From positions 62,001 through 126,000 of the forward strand of contig NZ_PVEO01000006.1 in assembly GCF_002973595.1 (NCBI RefSeq): a stretch of DNA of 64,000 bases, read 5' to 3'. The translations under genes were made by a program, and so were the position numbers. How positions within the stretch are numbered: the stretch's first letter is position 1; each line of letters begins with the position of its first letter. This DNA comes from Jejuia pallidilutea (lineage in GTDB: Bacteria; Bacteroidota; Bacteroidia; Flavobacteriales; Flavobacteriaceae). Below, piece by piece: positions 7,976 through 17,441 of the stretch. The notes beneath the pieces are model-generated. The model saw only the letters and a program-made list of their open reading frames with translations, searched no databases and was not told the DNA's origin.

Positions 7976-8536
7976 ATGAAACATACAATATATGCATTGG
8001 TATTACTAATTTTTGGTACTACCTATGCCCAAAAAAAACCTACAGAAGTAAAAAAAGAAACAGAAGTTAAAACCGTTACGTATAAAAATGGAAAAGATAC
8101 AAAGGAAGGCAAAGTTAAGGTAATATCTAAGGAAACAGCTAATGTAAGGTTAGATGCTAACGATGCCAATAAAGTTAACCAAGACAGGATGCCTGCAACC
8201 AAAAAGGTAGAAACCACTGTTATGGTTGACAAAGACTCTGATAAAGCATACGATATTATAACTAAGGATAGTTATTTTGTTAATATGAGCAACAATTATA
8301 AATTCAGCCCAAACAATTCAGGGTTCGACATTACGCACATAAGTGAGAATCATGAATTTGTATCGGTTGGAAAAGCTTGGAATTCTTATAACCCAGGCAC
8401 TTATATTATAAGCGGTAAAGAATATGATGGCATTGGATACTTTGATAAAGACGGCAATTTTATTATTGAATATTACGATGAAAGTTCAAACAGCATTAAA
8501 TCTGTTACCTTCAACGAAAAGATTGAAAGAATGTAA
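7976..8536 (+). CDS. Secreted hypothetical protein
   Basis: 186 residues beginning with a Sec signal peptide (about 1-18, MKHTIYALVLLIFGTTYA then QKK). A lysine/glutamate/threonine-rich linker (about 20-85) is followed by a compact C-terminal part with NMSNNYKFSPNNSGFDITHISENH and a KEYDGIGYFDKDGNFIIEYYD strand-turn pattern. No known enzyme motif or lipobox is present, so it is predicted to be periplasmic or exported. It lies between the MscS remnant region and a DUF2461 gene, with its own terminator. Function unknown. Confidence 0.8.
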   Translation: MKHTIYALVLLIFGTTYAQKKPTEVKKETEVKTVTYKNGKDTKEGKVKVISKETANVRLDANDANKVNQDRMPATKKVETTVMVDKDSDKAYDIITKDSYFVNMSNNYKFSPNNSGFDITHISENHEFVSVGKAWNSYNPGTYIISGKEYDGIGYFDKDGNFIIEYYDESSNSIKSVTFNEKIERM

Positions 8537-8566
8537 AAAACTCTTAATCTTAGATTAATAGCAAAT

Positions 8567-8596
8567 GTCCCGATTCAATTCGGGACTTTTTGTATT
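8567..8596 (+). terminator. Rho-independent terminator
   Basis: 7-bp GC-rich arms gtcccga (8567-8573) and tcgggac (8580-8586), loop ttcaat, followed by tttttgtatttt. It ends the secreted-protein gene at 8536. Confidence 0.85.
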
Positions 8597-8624
8597 TTAG
8601 AACTCCATTAATTAGAAATAAACT

Positions 8625-9308
8625 ATGAGCGTAACCATACCAAAATCAGCCTTTACATTTTTTAAAAAATTAGAAAAAAACAACAATCGCGATTGGTTTA
8701 ACGAAAACAAACCAGAATTTAAAGCCATTGAAGGCGAGGTGAAATTGTTTTACAATGCGCTTTTTCAAAGTTTAAATAAACATGACGATATAGATAAACT
8801 TAAAATTTTTAGAATATACCGCGATGTAAGATTTTCTAAAAATAAGCTGCCCTATAAACCCCATTTTGGCGGGTCTTTTCACAGGGCAAAACCAAGACTA
8901 AGAGGTGGTTACTATGTGCATATACAACCTAATAACGAAAGTTTTATAGCAACTGGATTTTGGGAGCCTGCCAAAGAAGATTTGCTAAGAATTAGAAAAG
9001 AATTTGAAATGGATGATTCTGAAATAAGGGATATTCTAGCAAACAAAGCATTCAATTCCGTTTGGGGCGACACCTTTGTAGGCGACGAAGTTAAAACCGC
9101 TCCAAAAGGTTTTAATAAGGAGCATAAGGCCATAGACCTTATTAAGAAAAAGCAGTATATATTCATAAAGAAATATACCGATACCGAAGTACTAGCCGAT
9201 AATTTTTTACAAGAAGTAGATAATGCCTTTAAAACAGTACGCCCGTTTTTTGATTATATGAGCGATGTGTTAACAACAGATTTGAATGGTGTGTCTTTAG
9301 TAGATTAA
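8625..9308 (+). CDS. DUF2461 (TIGR02453) family protein
   Basis: 227-residue cytoplasmic protein matching the DUF2461 family. Conserved blocks are FFKKLEKNNNRDWFNENKPEF near the N-terminus, KIFRIYRDVRFSKNKLPYK with HFGGSFHRAKP in the middle, then GGYYVHIQPNNESFIATGFWEP. The arginine- and histidine-rich centre suggests a phosphate or nucleic-acid ligand, but no biochemical role is established for the family as far as I know. Its stop overlaps by four bases the stop of the convergent gene at 9305-9721. Confidence 0.9.
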   Translation: MSVTIPKSAFTFFKKLEKNNNRDWFNENKPEFKAIEGEVKLFYNALFQSLNKHDDIDKLKIFRIYRDVRFSKNKLPYKPHFGGSFHRAKPRLRGGYYVHIQPNNESFIATGFWEPAKEDLLRIRKEFEMDDSEIRDILANKAFNSVWGDTFVGDEVKTAPKGFNKEHKAIDLIKKKQYIFIKKYTDTEVLADNFLQEVDNAFKTVRPFFDYMSDVLTTDLNGVSLVD

Positions 9309-9721
9309 ACCGCTGCTAAAAACTCAGGTTTTTCAAACAATTGTATATTACTTATTAAGCGTTGTTTTACTATATTCATCATACGCTTGTTTAAAGCCGA
9401 AGAGTTTTTAATATAAATTTCATATTCCTCAACAGTAAAAAGCCCAATAACCATACCTTTCATGGAGTTTCGCAACTTCATATCTTTTTGAATGGCATTT
9501 TCAATGTAATCTATTCGCTTGTCTATCGATAAATCGTAAAACACAGATTTATGTTTTTTTATATAGTTTTTAAAAACGGCAATAAGTAAATTATTTTGAA
9601 ACTTGATAATTGGGCGCAACACTAAATTCTGAAAACGTTCATCTGCACTCATGTTATCATGAACTATACTGTTTGGAATTTCGGGGCGAATGTTTTTAAT
9701 ACTAAATTGTCTAGAGTCCAT
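9305..9721 (-). CDS. Conserved hypothetical protein
   Basis: 138-residue, mostly helical soluble protein with no signal peptide. It begins MDSRQFSIKNIRPEIPNS and has the charged segments FKNYIKKHKSVFYDLSIDKR and YIENAIQKDMKLRNSMKG, then MVIGLFTVEEYEIYIKN. I do not recognise a defined domain, but the regular amphipathic helices and normal codon use argue that it is real. It converges tail-to-tail (4-base stop overlap) with the DUF2461 gene and diverges from the DUF72 gene. Confidence 0.75.
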   Translation of the reverse strand: MDSRQFSIKNIRPEIPNSIVHDNMSADERFQNLVLRPIIKFQNNLLIAVFKNYIKKHKSVFYDLSIDKRIDYIENAIQKDMKLRNSMKGMVIGLFTVEEYEIYIKNSSALNKRMMNIVKQRLISNIQLFEKPEFLAAV

Positions 9722-9837
9722 TTTCGTAGATTTTTAATAAAAATATATAAATATGTAGGCTTATTATGTTTAGCTAGTTTATAATTGTTAACGGGTTTAT
9801 TAACATTGAAGTTTTTATCTTTATAAAAAATTAAATA

Positions 9838-10734
9838 ATGAAATTTGGAAGCGTTGATACACCAGAATTAATAGATTTTACTTTACCTAAAGATCACCCA
9901 GACACAAAACGAGTACTTAAAAGTGCAAAAAAAGACTCCAAAATTTCTAAACCAGATATTTATGTAGGCTGTGCGAAATGGAATAGAGCAGACTTAAAAG
10001 GGTTTTATCCACGAGGTACCAAAGACGAATTAGCATATTATTCCTCTCAATTTAACTCCATTGAGCTAAATGCAACGTTCTACAGAATTTTTCCTGCTGA
10101 ACAATTTGCAACATGGTACAATAAAACACCTAAAGGCTTTAAATTCTTTCCTAAGTTAAATCAAGAAATTAGTCATTGGAAACGGCTAAACGGCACTAAC
10201 GAAGTTGTAGAAAATTATCTTTATAATGCTTCTAATTTAAAAGAAAAATTGGGCACAATATTTTTGCAAATGCACAATAATTTTACTCCTAAAGATTTTA
10301 ATAGGGTTGTGGAGTTTGTAGAGCATTGGCCAAAGCACATGCCGCTAGCTGTAGAGTTTAGACATACCGATTGGTATAACGATAAGGCCATTGCAGAAAA
10401 TTTATACCAACTTTTAGAAGCCAATAACATATCTAATGTTATTGTAGACACAGCAGGACGACGCGATTTAATGCATATGCGGTTAACCAATGCCACTGCA
10501 TTTATACGTTACGTTGGTGCTAATCACCAATCTGACTATACACGTTTAGACGATTGGGTAGAGCGTTTAAAACACTGGAAAGATATGGGGATTAAAGAAA
10601 TAGATTTTTTCATTCATCAAAATATTGAAAAAGAATCACCTTTACTATCAGCATATTTTATAGAAAAAATAAACAGTGTGTTAGGATGTAACTTAACCAT
10701 ACCAAACGAGGCACAACAAAACACATTATTTTAA
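9838..10734 (+). CDS. DUF72 (YecE-like) family TIM-barrel protein
   Basis: 298 residues. DUF72 hallmarks are IYVGCAKWNRADLKGFYP at about 39-57, YYSSQFNSIELNATFYRI, PLAVEFRHTDWY, FIRYVGAN, and the terminal IDFFIHQNIEK strand. DUF72 proteins adopt a TIM-like barrel with a deep acidic pocket and are suspected nucleic-acid or metal-dependent enzymes, but the reaction is unknown. The N-terminal 35 residues (a Lys-rich extension) precede the domain. It is followed 16 bases later by a thioesterase gene and probably shares its transcript. Confidence 0.9.
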   Translation: MKFGSVDTPELIDFTLPKDHPDTKRVLKSAKKDSKISKPDIYVGCAKWNRADLKGFYPRGTKDELAYYSSQFNSIELNATFYRIFPAEQFATWYNKTPKGFKFFPKLNQEISHWKRLNGTNEVVENYLYNASNLKEKLGTIFLQMHNNFTPKDFNRVVEFVEHWPKHMPLAVEFRHTDWYNDKAIAENLYQLLEANNISNVIVDTAGRRDLMHMRLTNATAFIRYVGANHQSDYTRLDDWVERLKHWKDMGIKEIDFFIHQNIEKESPLLSAYFIEKINSVLGCNLTIPNEAQQNTLF

Positions 10735-10750
10735 ACATATATTATAAATT

Positions 10751-11134
10751 ATGAGATTTCACACAAGAAAATGGATTAAACCCGAAGACTTAAATGCTAA
10801 TGGCACTTTATTTGGCGGTAGGCTCTTAGAATGGATTGATGAAGAGGCAGCCTTGTACAGCGTTGTGCAATTAGAAAACCAAAAAGTAGTTACAAAATAT
10901 ATTAGTGAAATAGATTTTAAATCTTCTGCGAAACAAGGCGATGTTATAGAAATTGGTATAGATGCGATAAAATTTGGTAAAGCTTCGCTAACCTTGTGCT
11001 GCGAGGTTAGAAATATGCGAACTAGGGAAACCATTATTACTATTTCTAACATTGTTATGGTAAATATAGGGCCCGATGGTAAAGTTCTACCCCATGGAAA
11101 AACTAAAGTGGAATATGTAAAAGATAGATTATAA
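10751..11134 (+). CDS. Acyl-CoA thioesterase, hotdog fold (YciA/Acot-like)
   Basis: 127-residue single-hotdog enzyme. It has the family motif NANGTLFGGRLLEWIDEEAALYS, where the Gly-Gly-rich turn and the acidic Asp/Glu at the start of the hot-dog helix line the active site. It continues with VTKYISEIDFKSSAKQGDVIEI and ends HGKTKVEY. It probably hydrolyses acyl-CoA thioesters in the cytoplasm as a hexamer. It is likely co-transcribed with the DUF72 gene 16 bases upstream. Chain-length preference cannot be inferred. Confidence 0.9.
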   Translation: MRFHTRKWIKPEDLNANGTLFGGRLLEWIDEEAALYSVVQLENQKVVTKYISEIDFKSSAKQGDVIEIGIDAIKFGKASLTLCCEVRNMRTRETIITISNIVMVNIGPDGKVLPHGKTKVEYVKDRL

Positions 11135-11255
11135 GGATTAAGTCTCAAGTGTCTTTAAAAATTATAATCAATTTTTTGATTTCATTGCATAAAATGCAAT
11201 TAATACTGTGTCCATTGTGTTTTTTATAAAAATAAAATAACAAAGTGCTATAAAG

Positions 11256-11286
11256 TTTCGATTAACTGTAATAAAATTTAACTTTG
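11256..11286 (+). promoter_or_regulatory. Candidate Bacteroidota promoter for leuC
   Basis: The -7 box TAACTTTG (11279-11286) fits TAnnTTTG exactly, with a TTTC element at 11256-11259, 19 bases upstream. Transcription would start near 11293, about 20 bases before the leuC ATG. A second TAAATTTG lies at 11298-11305. No leader peptide fits between this promoter and leuC. Confidence 0.4.
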
Positions 11287-11313
11287 TAACCCTTTATTAA
11301 ATTTGAATTATTT

Positions 11314-12720
11314 ATGAGCAAGACATTGTTTGACAAAGTATGGGATTCGCATGTAGTGCGTAAAATTAAAGACGGACCAGATGTATTCTTTATCGATCGT
11401 CATTTTATACATGAAGTTACTAGTCCAGTAGCATTCGTTGGGTTAAAACAACGAGGTATTGGCGTAATGTATCCAGAGCGTACATTTGCTACCGCAGACC
11501 ACAATACACCAACTTGGAACCAGCATTTACCAGTTGCAGATCCATTATCTGCAAACCAACTAGAGGCTTTAGCTAATAATGCTGCCGAATATGGTATTTC
11601 GCATTGGGGCTTGGGCCACAGAAACAATGGTATTGTTCATATTGTTGGACCAGAAAACGGAATTACATTACCAGGATCTACTATTGTTTGTGGCGATTCG
11701 CATACCTCTACACATGGTGCATTTGGTGCTATAGCTTTTGGTATCGGTACTTCTGAAGTAGAAATGGTATTGTCTACGCAATGTATTATGCAACCTAAGC
11801 CTAAGAAAATGCGTATAAACGTAAATGGAGAATTAGGCTTTGGTGTTACACCTAAAGATGTAGCACTATATATTATTTCACAACAAACTACGTCTGGTGC
11901 CACAGGTTATTTTGTAGAGTATGCTGGCGATGTATTCGAGAATATGTCTATGGAAGGCCGTATGACTGTTTGTAATCTATCTATAGAGATGGGTGCTCGT
12001 GGTGGTATGATTGCTCCAGATGAAAAAACTTTTGAATATATAAAAGGTAGAAAGCATACACCTAAAGGTGCAGATTGGGATAAGGCCATGGTATATTGGC
12101 AAACCCTAAAAACCGATGACGATGCAGAGTTTGATGTAGAGTTTAATTACAATGCTGCAGATATTGAGCCAATGATAACTTATGGTACCAATCCAGGAAT
12201 GGGAATGGGAGTAACGAAATCTATCCCCTTGGCTGAAGATGTTCAAGGTGGCGTGGCTACATACAAAAAATCATTGGGCTACATGAAGTTTAATGAAGGC
12301 GATAACATGATAGGTAAGCAGGTGGATTATGTATTCCTTGGATCGTGCACTAACGGACGTATAGAAGATTTTAGAGCATTTTGCTCTATAGTTGAAGGCC
12401 GTAAAAAAGCAGATAACATTACCGCTTGGTTAGTGCCTGGGTCTCATAAAGTTGTAGATCAAATTAAAGAAGAAGGATTAGACAAAATACTAGAAGCTGC
12501 TGGATTTGTATTAAGAGAACCTGGTTGTTCTGCATGTTTGGCTATGAATGATGATAAAGTGCCTGCCGGAAAATTAGCCGTATCTACATCTAACCGTAAT
12601 TTTGAAGGACGCCAAGGCCCAGGGTCTAGAACATTACTCGCTTCTCCTTTAGTTGCTGCTGCAACTGCAGTTACGGGCGTAGTAACCGATCCTAGAACAA
12701 TTATGGAAGTAACAGTGTAA
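11314..12720 (+). CDS. leuC: 3-isopropylmalate dehydratase large subunit
   Basis: [4Fe-4S] aconitase-family subunit that isomerises 2-isopropylmalate to 3-isopropylmalate with LeuD. Cluster cysteines are C345 in LGSCTNGR and C405/C408 in [10 protein letters not shown]. Substrate motifs are [23 protein letters not shown] and the terminal [16 protein letters not shown]. Length (468 aa) is canonical. It is the first gene of a leuC-leuD-leuA-leuB cluster. The spacer to leuD (89 bases) carries an inverted repeat. Confidence 0.98.
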   Translation: MSKTLFDKVWDSHVVRKIKDGPDVFFIDRHFIHEVTSPVAFVGLKQRGIGVMYPERTFATADHNTPTWNQHLPVADPLSANQLEALANNAAEYGISHWGLGHRNNGIVHIVGPENGITLPGSTIVCGDSHTSTHGAFGAIAFGIGTSEVEMVLSTQCIMQPKPKKMRINVNGELGFGVTPKDVALYIISQQTTSGATGYFVEYAGDVFENMSMEGRMTVCNLSIEMGARGGMIAPDEKTFEYIKGRKHTPKGADWDKAMVYWQTLKTDDDAEFDVEFNYNAADIEPMITYGTNPGMGMGVTKSIPLAEDVQGGVATYKKSLGYMKFNEGDNMIGKQVDYVFLGSCTNGRIEDFRAFCSIVEGRKKADNITAWLVPGSHKVVDQIKEEGLDKILEAAGFVLREPGCSACLAMNDDKVPAGKLAVSTSNRNFEGRQGPGSRTLLASPLVAAATAVTGVVTDPRTIMEVTV

Positions 12721-12730
12721 ATAGCTATTG

Positions 12731-12779
12731 GCTTTTGGCCATTAAAAAAAATATAAATAATATAAAGTCTGCCAAAAGC
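12731..12779. repeat. Inverted repeat in the leuC-leuD spacer
   Basis: 9-bp arms gcttttggc (12731-12739) and gccaaaagc (12771-12779) around an AT-rich 31-base loop, followed by the related words atgctaaaggc. It could pair in mRNA and set the leuC/leuD ratio. No function is shown. Confidence 0.4.
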
Positions 12780-12809
12780 AAAATGCTAAAGGCAAAAAGA
12801 AAATAAAAT

Positions 12810-13409
12810 ATGGCTTACGATAAATTTGAAGTATTAACAAGTACCGCATATCCTTTACCAATAGAGAATGTGGATACAGACCAAATTATACCTGCACGTT
12901 TCTTAAAAGCTACAAAGCGTGAAGGATTTGGAGATAATTTTTTCCGTGATTGGAGATATGATTCTGAAGGAAATCCTATTGCAGATTTTCCTTTAAACGA
13001 TTCAAAATACGAAGGTTCTAAAATTTTAGTAGGAGGCAAGAATTTTGGTTCTGGTTCTTCTAGAGAGCATGCTGCATGGGCGGTTTACGATTTTGGATTA
13101 CGCTGTGTAATATCTTCCTTTTTTGCAGATATATTTAGAAATAACTGTTTAAATATTGGTGTATTGCCTGTACAAGTTTCAGCAGAATTTGCTCAAAAAT
13201 TATTTGATGCTATAGAAGCAGATCCTAAAACAGAAATTAAGGTAGATTTACCCAACCAAACCGTAACATTAATGGCTACCGGAGAATCTGAAACCTTTGA
13301 TATTAACGACTACAAAAAGGGCAATATGCTAAATGGTTTTGATGATATTGATTATCTTCAAAACATGAAAGAAGAAGTGAGAGCATTTGCAGAAACACGA
13401 CCTTTCTAG
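12810..13409 (+). CDS. leuD: 3-isopropylmalate dehydratase small subunit
   Basis: 199-residue swivelling domain of the isopropylmalate isomerase. Family motifs are NVDTDQIIPARFLK near the N-terminus, the GGKNFGSGSSREHAAWAV loop that closes on the substrate, and NNCLNIGVLPV. It pairs with LeuC encoded 89 bases upstream. A strong 14-bp hairpin follows before leuA, so part of the transcription may stop here. Confidence 0.98.
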   Translation: MAYDKFEVLTSTAYPLPIENVDTDQIIPARFLKATKREGFGDNFFRDWRYDSEGNPIADFPLNDSKYEGSKILVGGKNFGSGSSREHAAWAVYDFGLRCVISSFFADIFRNNCLNIGVLPVQVSAEFAQKLFDAIEADPKTEIKVDLPNQTVTLMATGESETFDINDYKKGNMLNGFDDIDYLQNMKEEVRAFAETRPF

Positions 13410-13447
13410 AAGTATAGTGGTGAAACAAAAAAATTAAATCAACATCT

Positions 13448-13486
13448 AAAAAGCATTTCATTTAATTATGAAATGCTTTTTGTGAA
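13448..13486 (+). terminator. Hairpin terminator between leuD and leuA
   Basis: Perfect 14-bp arms aaaaagcatttcat (13448-13461) and atgaaatgcttttt (13468-13481), loop ttaatt, with the T-run included in the right arm. It works on either strand. It lies only 20 bases before the leuA ATG, so it would split the leu cluster into leuCD and leuAB unless read through. Confidence 0.75.
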
Positions 13487-13501
13487 TTTATTAAACTCTC
13501 G

Positions 13502-15022
13502 ATGCCTAAAAGAAGAATAGAAATAATGGATACAACGTTACGCGATGGAGAACAAACCTCTACCGTATCGTTTTCTGCTTCAGAAAAATTAACTATTGCG
13601 AAACTTTTACTAGAAGAATTAAAAGTAGACCGCATAGAGGTTGCATCGGCTAGAGTATCTGAAGGGGAGTTTCAAGCAGTAAAAGATATTACAGATTGGG
13701 CTGCTGAAAATGGGTATTTAGAACAAGTAGAAGTCTTAACCTTTGTAGACAATGGAGTTTCATTACAATGGATGGAAGAAGCAGGAGCAAAGGTTCAAAA
13801 CCTACTAACTAAAGGTTCATTAAACCATTTAACTCATCAGCTTAAAAAAACACCTAATCAACATTTTAGCGAAGTAAAAGAAGTAGTTGATTTGGCCTCA
13901 GAAAAAGGAATTGTAACCAATGTTTATTTAGAAGATTGGAGCAATGGCATGCGTAATTCTAAAGCTTATGTTTTTGAATTTTTAGAGTTTTTAAAATCTC
14001 AAAATATTGCTAGAATTATGTTGCCCGATACTTTGGGGGTATTAACTCCGCAAGAATCCTTCAATTTTATAAAAGAAATAAAAGACAAATATCCAGACTT
14101 ACATTTCGATTTTCATGCCCATAACGATTACGATTTAGGCGTATCAAACGCTATGGAAAGCCTAAAAGCTGGAGCCGATGGTTTACACTTAACCGTAAAT
14201 GGCATGGGAGAACGTGCTGGAAACGCTCCAATGAGCAGTACCATTGCGGTTATTAACGATTTTATGCCCGACATAAAAATGGGCGTAAACGAAAAAGTAC
14301 TGTATACGGTAAGCAAGTTGGTTGAAAATTTCTCTGGTGTAATGATTCCTGCCAATAAACCTATTGTAGGTGCCAATGTGTTTACCCAAACTGCTGGTAT
14401 TCACGCAGATGGAGACAACAAGAAAAATCTCTATTTTAGCGATTTAATGCCAGAGCGCTTTGGAAGAACACGCCAATATGCATTGGGAAAAGCTTCTGGA
14501 AAAGCAAACATTCAAAAGAATTTACAACAATTAGGGCTACAGCTTAACGACGAGGATTTAAAGAAGGTTACGCAACGTATCATAGAGTTAGGCGATAAAA
14601 AGCAAGTAGTAACTAAAGAGGATTTACCTTATATTATTTCAGATGTTTTAGACAGAACTTACGAAGAAAAAGTAACGGTTAACTCCTATGTTTTAACACA
14701 TTCAAAAGGTTTAAAACCTTCTACAACTGTATCTATAACCATAGAAGGTGAAACGTTTGAAGCTAATTCTCAAGGAGATGGACAGTTTGATGCATTTATG
14801 AATGCAACAAGAAACGTATTTAAAAAGAAGAAAATTGTACTACCTCAATTAATAGATTACGCTGTTAGAATCCCTCCAGGAAGTAACTCTGACGCGTTGT
14901 GTGAAACTATAATTACGTGGAAAAACGAAAGTAAAGAGTTTAAAACACGTGGCCTAGACTCAGACCAAACGGTGTCTGCTATTAAAGCCACAGAAAAAAT
15001 GTTAAATATTATTATTAATTAA
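13502..15022 (+). CDS. leuA: 2-isopropylmalate synthase-type enzyme (LeuA/CimA family)
   Basis: 506-residue HMGL-like TIM barrel (about 1-280), linker, and C-terminal LeuA allosteric dimer domain (about 380-506). Catalytic-site motifs are MDTTLRDGEQTSTVSFS, the metal HxH in FHAHNDYDLGVSNAMES, and NGMGERAGNAPMS. It condenses acetyl-CoA with 2-ketoisovalerate as the committed step of leucine synthesis. The subfamily differs from classical LeuA, and a citramalate-synthase activity cannot be excluded from sequence, but the setting between leuD and leuB favours leucine synthesis. The regulatory domain implies feedback inhibition. leuB follows after 17 bases. Confidence 0.93.
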   Translation: MPKRRIEIMDTTLRDGEQTSTVSFSASEKLTIAKLLLEELKVDRIEVASARVSEGEFQAVKDITDWAAENGYLEQVEVLTFVDNGVSLQWMEEAGAKVQNLLTKGSLNHLTHQLKKTPNQHFSEVKEVVDLASEKGIVTNVYLEDWSNGMRNSKAYVFEFLEFLKSQNIARIMLPDTLGVLTPQESFNFIKEIKDKYPDLHFDFHAHNDYDLGVSNAMESLKAGADGLHLTVNGMGERAGNAPMSSTIAVINDFMPDIKMGVNEKVLYTVSKLVENFSGVMIPANKPIVGANVFTQTAGIHADGDNKKNLYFSDLMPERFGRTRQYALGKASGKANIQKNLQQLGLQLNDEDLKKVTQRIIELGDKKQVVTKEDLPYIISDVLDRTYEEKVTVNSYVLTHSKGLKPSTTVSITIEGETFEANSQGDGQFDAFMNATRNVFKKKKIVLPQLIDYAVRIPPGSNSDALCETIITWKNESKEFKTRGLDSDQTVSAIKATEKMLNIIIN

Positions 15023-15039
15023 GCATATAAACCAAACAA

Positions 15040-16095
15040 ATGAAATTAAACATAGCGCTTTTAGCGGGAGATGGTATTGGACCAGAAGTTATAGAGCAAG
15101 CAGTAAAAGTTAGTGATGCGGTTGCTAAAAAATTTGGACATGAGATTAATTGGAAACCAGCCTTAACGGGTGCTGCGGCAATTGACGCTGTTGGGGAACC
15201 TTATCCAGACGAAACACACGAAATTTGTAAAAATTCTGATGCGGTATTATTTGGCGCCATTGGTCACCCAAAGTTTGATAATGATCCATCTGCCAAAGTT
15301 CGTCCAGAACAAGGTTTGTTAAAAATGCGTAAGGCTTTAGGTTTATTTGCCAATGTACGACCAACGTTTACATTTCCCTCGTTATTAGATAAATCACCAT
15401 TAAAAAAAGAGCGTATAGAAGGTACAGATTTGGTATTTTTAAGAGAGCTTACAGGCGGTATTTACTTTGGTGAAAAAGGGAGAAGAGATGAAGGTGAAAC
15501 TGCTTATGATAATTGTGTGTACACAAGGGCAGAAGTACAGCGTTTGGCTAAAAAAGGTTTTGAACTAGCAATGACACGTTCTAAAAAACTATGTTGTGTG
15601 GATAAAGCTAACGTTTTAGAAACTTCTAGACTGTGGCGTGAAACCGTACAAGCTATGGAAAAAGATTATCCAGAGGTTGAAGTTAGTTACGAATTTGTTG
15701 ATGCTGTAGCAATGCGTTTGGTACAATGGCCAAATAGCTATGATGTATTAATTACCGAAAACCTTTTTGGAGATATTTTAACAGATGAAGCTTCTGTAAT
15801 TTCAGGGTCTATGGGATTAATGCCTTCTGCGTCTTTGGGGTCGGATATTGGTTTGTTTGAGCCAATACACGGGTCTTACCCACAAGCTACTGGTAAAAAC
15901 ATCGCAAACCCTATGGCAACAGTATTATCTGCGGCCATGATGTTTGAAAACTTTGGTTTACAGGAAGAAGGAAAAGCTATCAGATCGGTTGTAAACGAAG
16001 CTTTAAACAAAGGTGTTGTTACCGAAGATTTAGCAGATGGCGGAAAAGCCTATGGCACTAAAGAAGTTGGTGACTGGTTAGCCGCTAATATTTAG
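15040..16095 (+). CDS. leuB: 3-isopropylmalate dehydrogenase
   Basis: NAD-dependent beta-decarboxylating dehydrogenase, third step of leucine synthesis. Motifs are LAGDGIGPEVIEQAV, the substrate-binding LRELTGGIYFGEKGRR, the metal-binding ITENLFGDILTDEASVISG, and the NAD-binding FEPIHGSYPQATGKNIANP. Length (351 aa) is standard. It is the last leu gene here and is followed by a GC-rich terminator. No ilv genes are adjacent. Confidence 0.98.
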   Translation: MKLNIALLAGDGIGPEVIEQAVKVSDAVAKKFGHEINWKPALTGAAAIDAVGEPYPDETHEICKNSDAVLFGAIGHPKFDNDPSAKVRPEQGLLKMRKALGLFANVRPTFTFPSLLDKSPLKKERIEGTDLVFLRELTGGIYFGEKGRRDEGETAYDNCVYTRAEVQRLAKKGFELAMTRSKKLCCVDKANVLETSRLWRETVQAMEKDYPEVEVSYEFVDAVAMRLVQWPNSYDVLITENLFGDILTDEASVISGSMGLMPSASLGSDIGLFEPIHGSYPQATGKNIANPMATVLSAAMMFENFGLQEEGKAIRSVVNEALNKGVVTEDLADGGKAYGTKEVGDWLAANI

Positions 16096-16121
16096 AACAT
16101 TAAACTATTTTTTAATAGAAG

Positions 16122-16156
16122 GCCTCACAGGTATAAAAACCTGTGGGGCTTTTTTT
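16122..16156 (+). terminator. Rho-independent terminator after leuB
   Basis: 11-bp arms gcctcacaggt (16122-16132) and acctgtggggc (16139-16149) with one wobble pair, loop ataaaa, then seven T's. It overlaps the tail of the convergent channel gene by two bases. Confidence 0.9.
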
Positions 16157-17441
16157 AATTTTTAAGATTGAGTGATGAAGGTAACTCAAAAATTTCTAAG
16201 CCAAAATAAGGAACAGCAGCCAGAACATGGTCAAAAATATCAGCCATTATATATTCGTAATTTACCCAGCGTTTGTCGCTGCTAAATGCATAAATTTCTA
16301 TAGGCAAACCCTGAGCAGTTGGTGCAAGTTGTCGTACCATTATGGTCATATCTTTATTTATGGCAGAATGGTTTTCAATGTATGTTTGAATATATTTTCT
16401 AAATACCCCAATATTAGTAAGGTTTCTACCGTTTAAAAGCAGCTCTTTATTAATATTGTTGTTTTTATTATAGGCTTCAACATCTTTTTGTTTGTCTTCT
16501 AAATAAGGCTTTATAAGTTGTATATGTTTAAGTTTCTCTATATCGGAAGCGGTTAAACATTTTATACTATCTTGTTTAATATTTACCGCACGTTTAATGC
16601 GTCTTCCACCAGAATTTGTCATGCCTCTCCAGTTCTTAAATGAATCTGAAATTAAGGCATATGTTGGTATAGTGGTTATGGTTTTATCAAAGTTTTGAAC
16701 CTTTACCGTGGCAAGGTTAATTTCTATCACGTCACCATCGGCACCATATTTTTCAAATGTAATCCAGTCGCCTATGCGTACCATATCGTTTATAGATACT
16801 TGAATACTGGCTACAAAACCTAAAATAGTATCTTTAAACACTAATATGATAACTGCAGAAATAGCCCCCATTCCAGTTAAAAACTTTAAGAAGGGTATGT
16901 CTGTAATAATAGCAATGGCGGACATTATACCTGCTAACCACGCAAAAATCATAAAAACCTGTATGTAGCTATCAATAGGTTTATCCTTTAGTCTTGGTAA
17001 GGTTTTTAAGAAATCTTTGATTGTATGCAGTACGCTTCTAACTATCCAAAGAGTTAGTATTATGGCAAATACTTTTAAGCCTTTTTCAATGATGATTTCA
17101 AAATTATAAAAATCGGCAAAAACATCAGGAACAAACTCTAACGCTATTAGGAGCGGAATAATATGCGCTATATTTCTAGGAACTTTATTGGAAATTAAAA
17201 GATCATCAAAATTAGTTTTGGAGCGCTTTGCAAATTGTGAAAACGCACCAATAAGTATTTTTCTAATAACAATATCAACTATAAATATTATAAGTAGTAA
17301 ACCAATTAATAGTATTAACATGTTTAGGTATTCCGCAGCTTGTTCAGAAAGTCCATAATCTGTTAATTTATTAAACACCCAATGTTTAAGCGTTACAGCT
17401 TTTTCAGTAGTGGTGTTATTAATATTTTCGGTTTGAATCAT
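16155..17441 (-). CDS. Large MscS-family mechanosensitive channel (YbdG/MscM-like)
   Basis: 428 residues. It has an N-terminal hydrophobic helix (about 38-62), further helices to about residue 205, then the MscS pore segment FLTGMGAISAVIILVFKDTILGFVAS. The beta domain is MVRIGDWITFEKYGADGDVIEINLATVKVQNFDKTITTIPTY (read in two pieces), with SFKNWRGMTNSGGRRIKRA. The long cytoplasmic C-terminal insert is typical of the YbdG group rather than of compact MscS. Expected to be an inner-membrane osmotic-release channel. Its ATG overlaps the stop of the DUF3817 gene by four bases, so the two are translationally coupled. Confidence 0.9.
   Translation of the reverse strand: MIQTENINNTTTEKAVTLKHWVFNKLTDYGLSEQAAEYLNMLILLIGLLLIIFIVDIVIRKILIGAFSQFAKRSKTNFDDLLISNKVPRNIAHIIPLLIALEFVPDVFADFYNFEIIIEKGLKVFAIILTLWIVRSVLHTIKDFLKTLPRLKDKPIDSYIQVFMIFAWLAGIMSAIAIITDIPFLKFLTGMGAISAVIILVFKDTILGFVASIQVSINDMVRIGDWITFEKYGADGDVIEINLATVKVQNFDKTITTIPTYALISDSFKNWRGMTNSGGRRIKRAVNIKQDSIKCLTASDIEKLKHIQLIKPYLEDKQKDVEAYNKNNNINKELLLNGRNLTNIGVFRKYIQTYIENHSAINKDMTIMVRQLAPTAQGLPIEIYAFSSDKRWVNYEYIMADIFDHVLAAVPYFGLEIFELPSSLNLKN

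Noticed and set aside
11194-11229. 11-codon ORF rich in Leu upstream of leuC (possible leu leader)
   Set aside because: It lies upstream of the best promoter match (11256-11286), and no terminator follows it before leuC.
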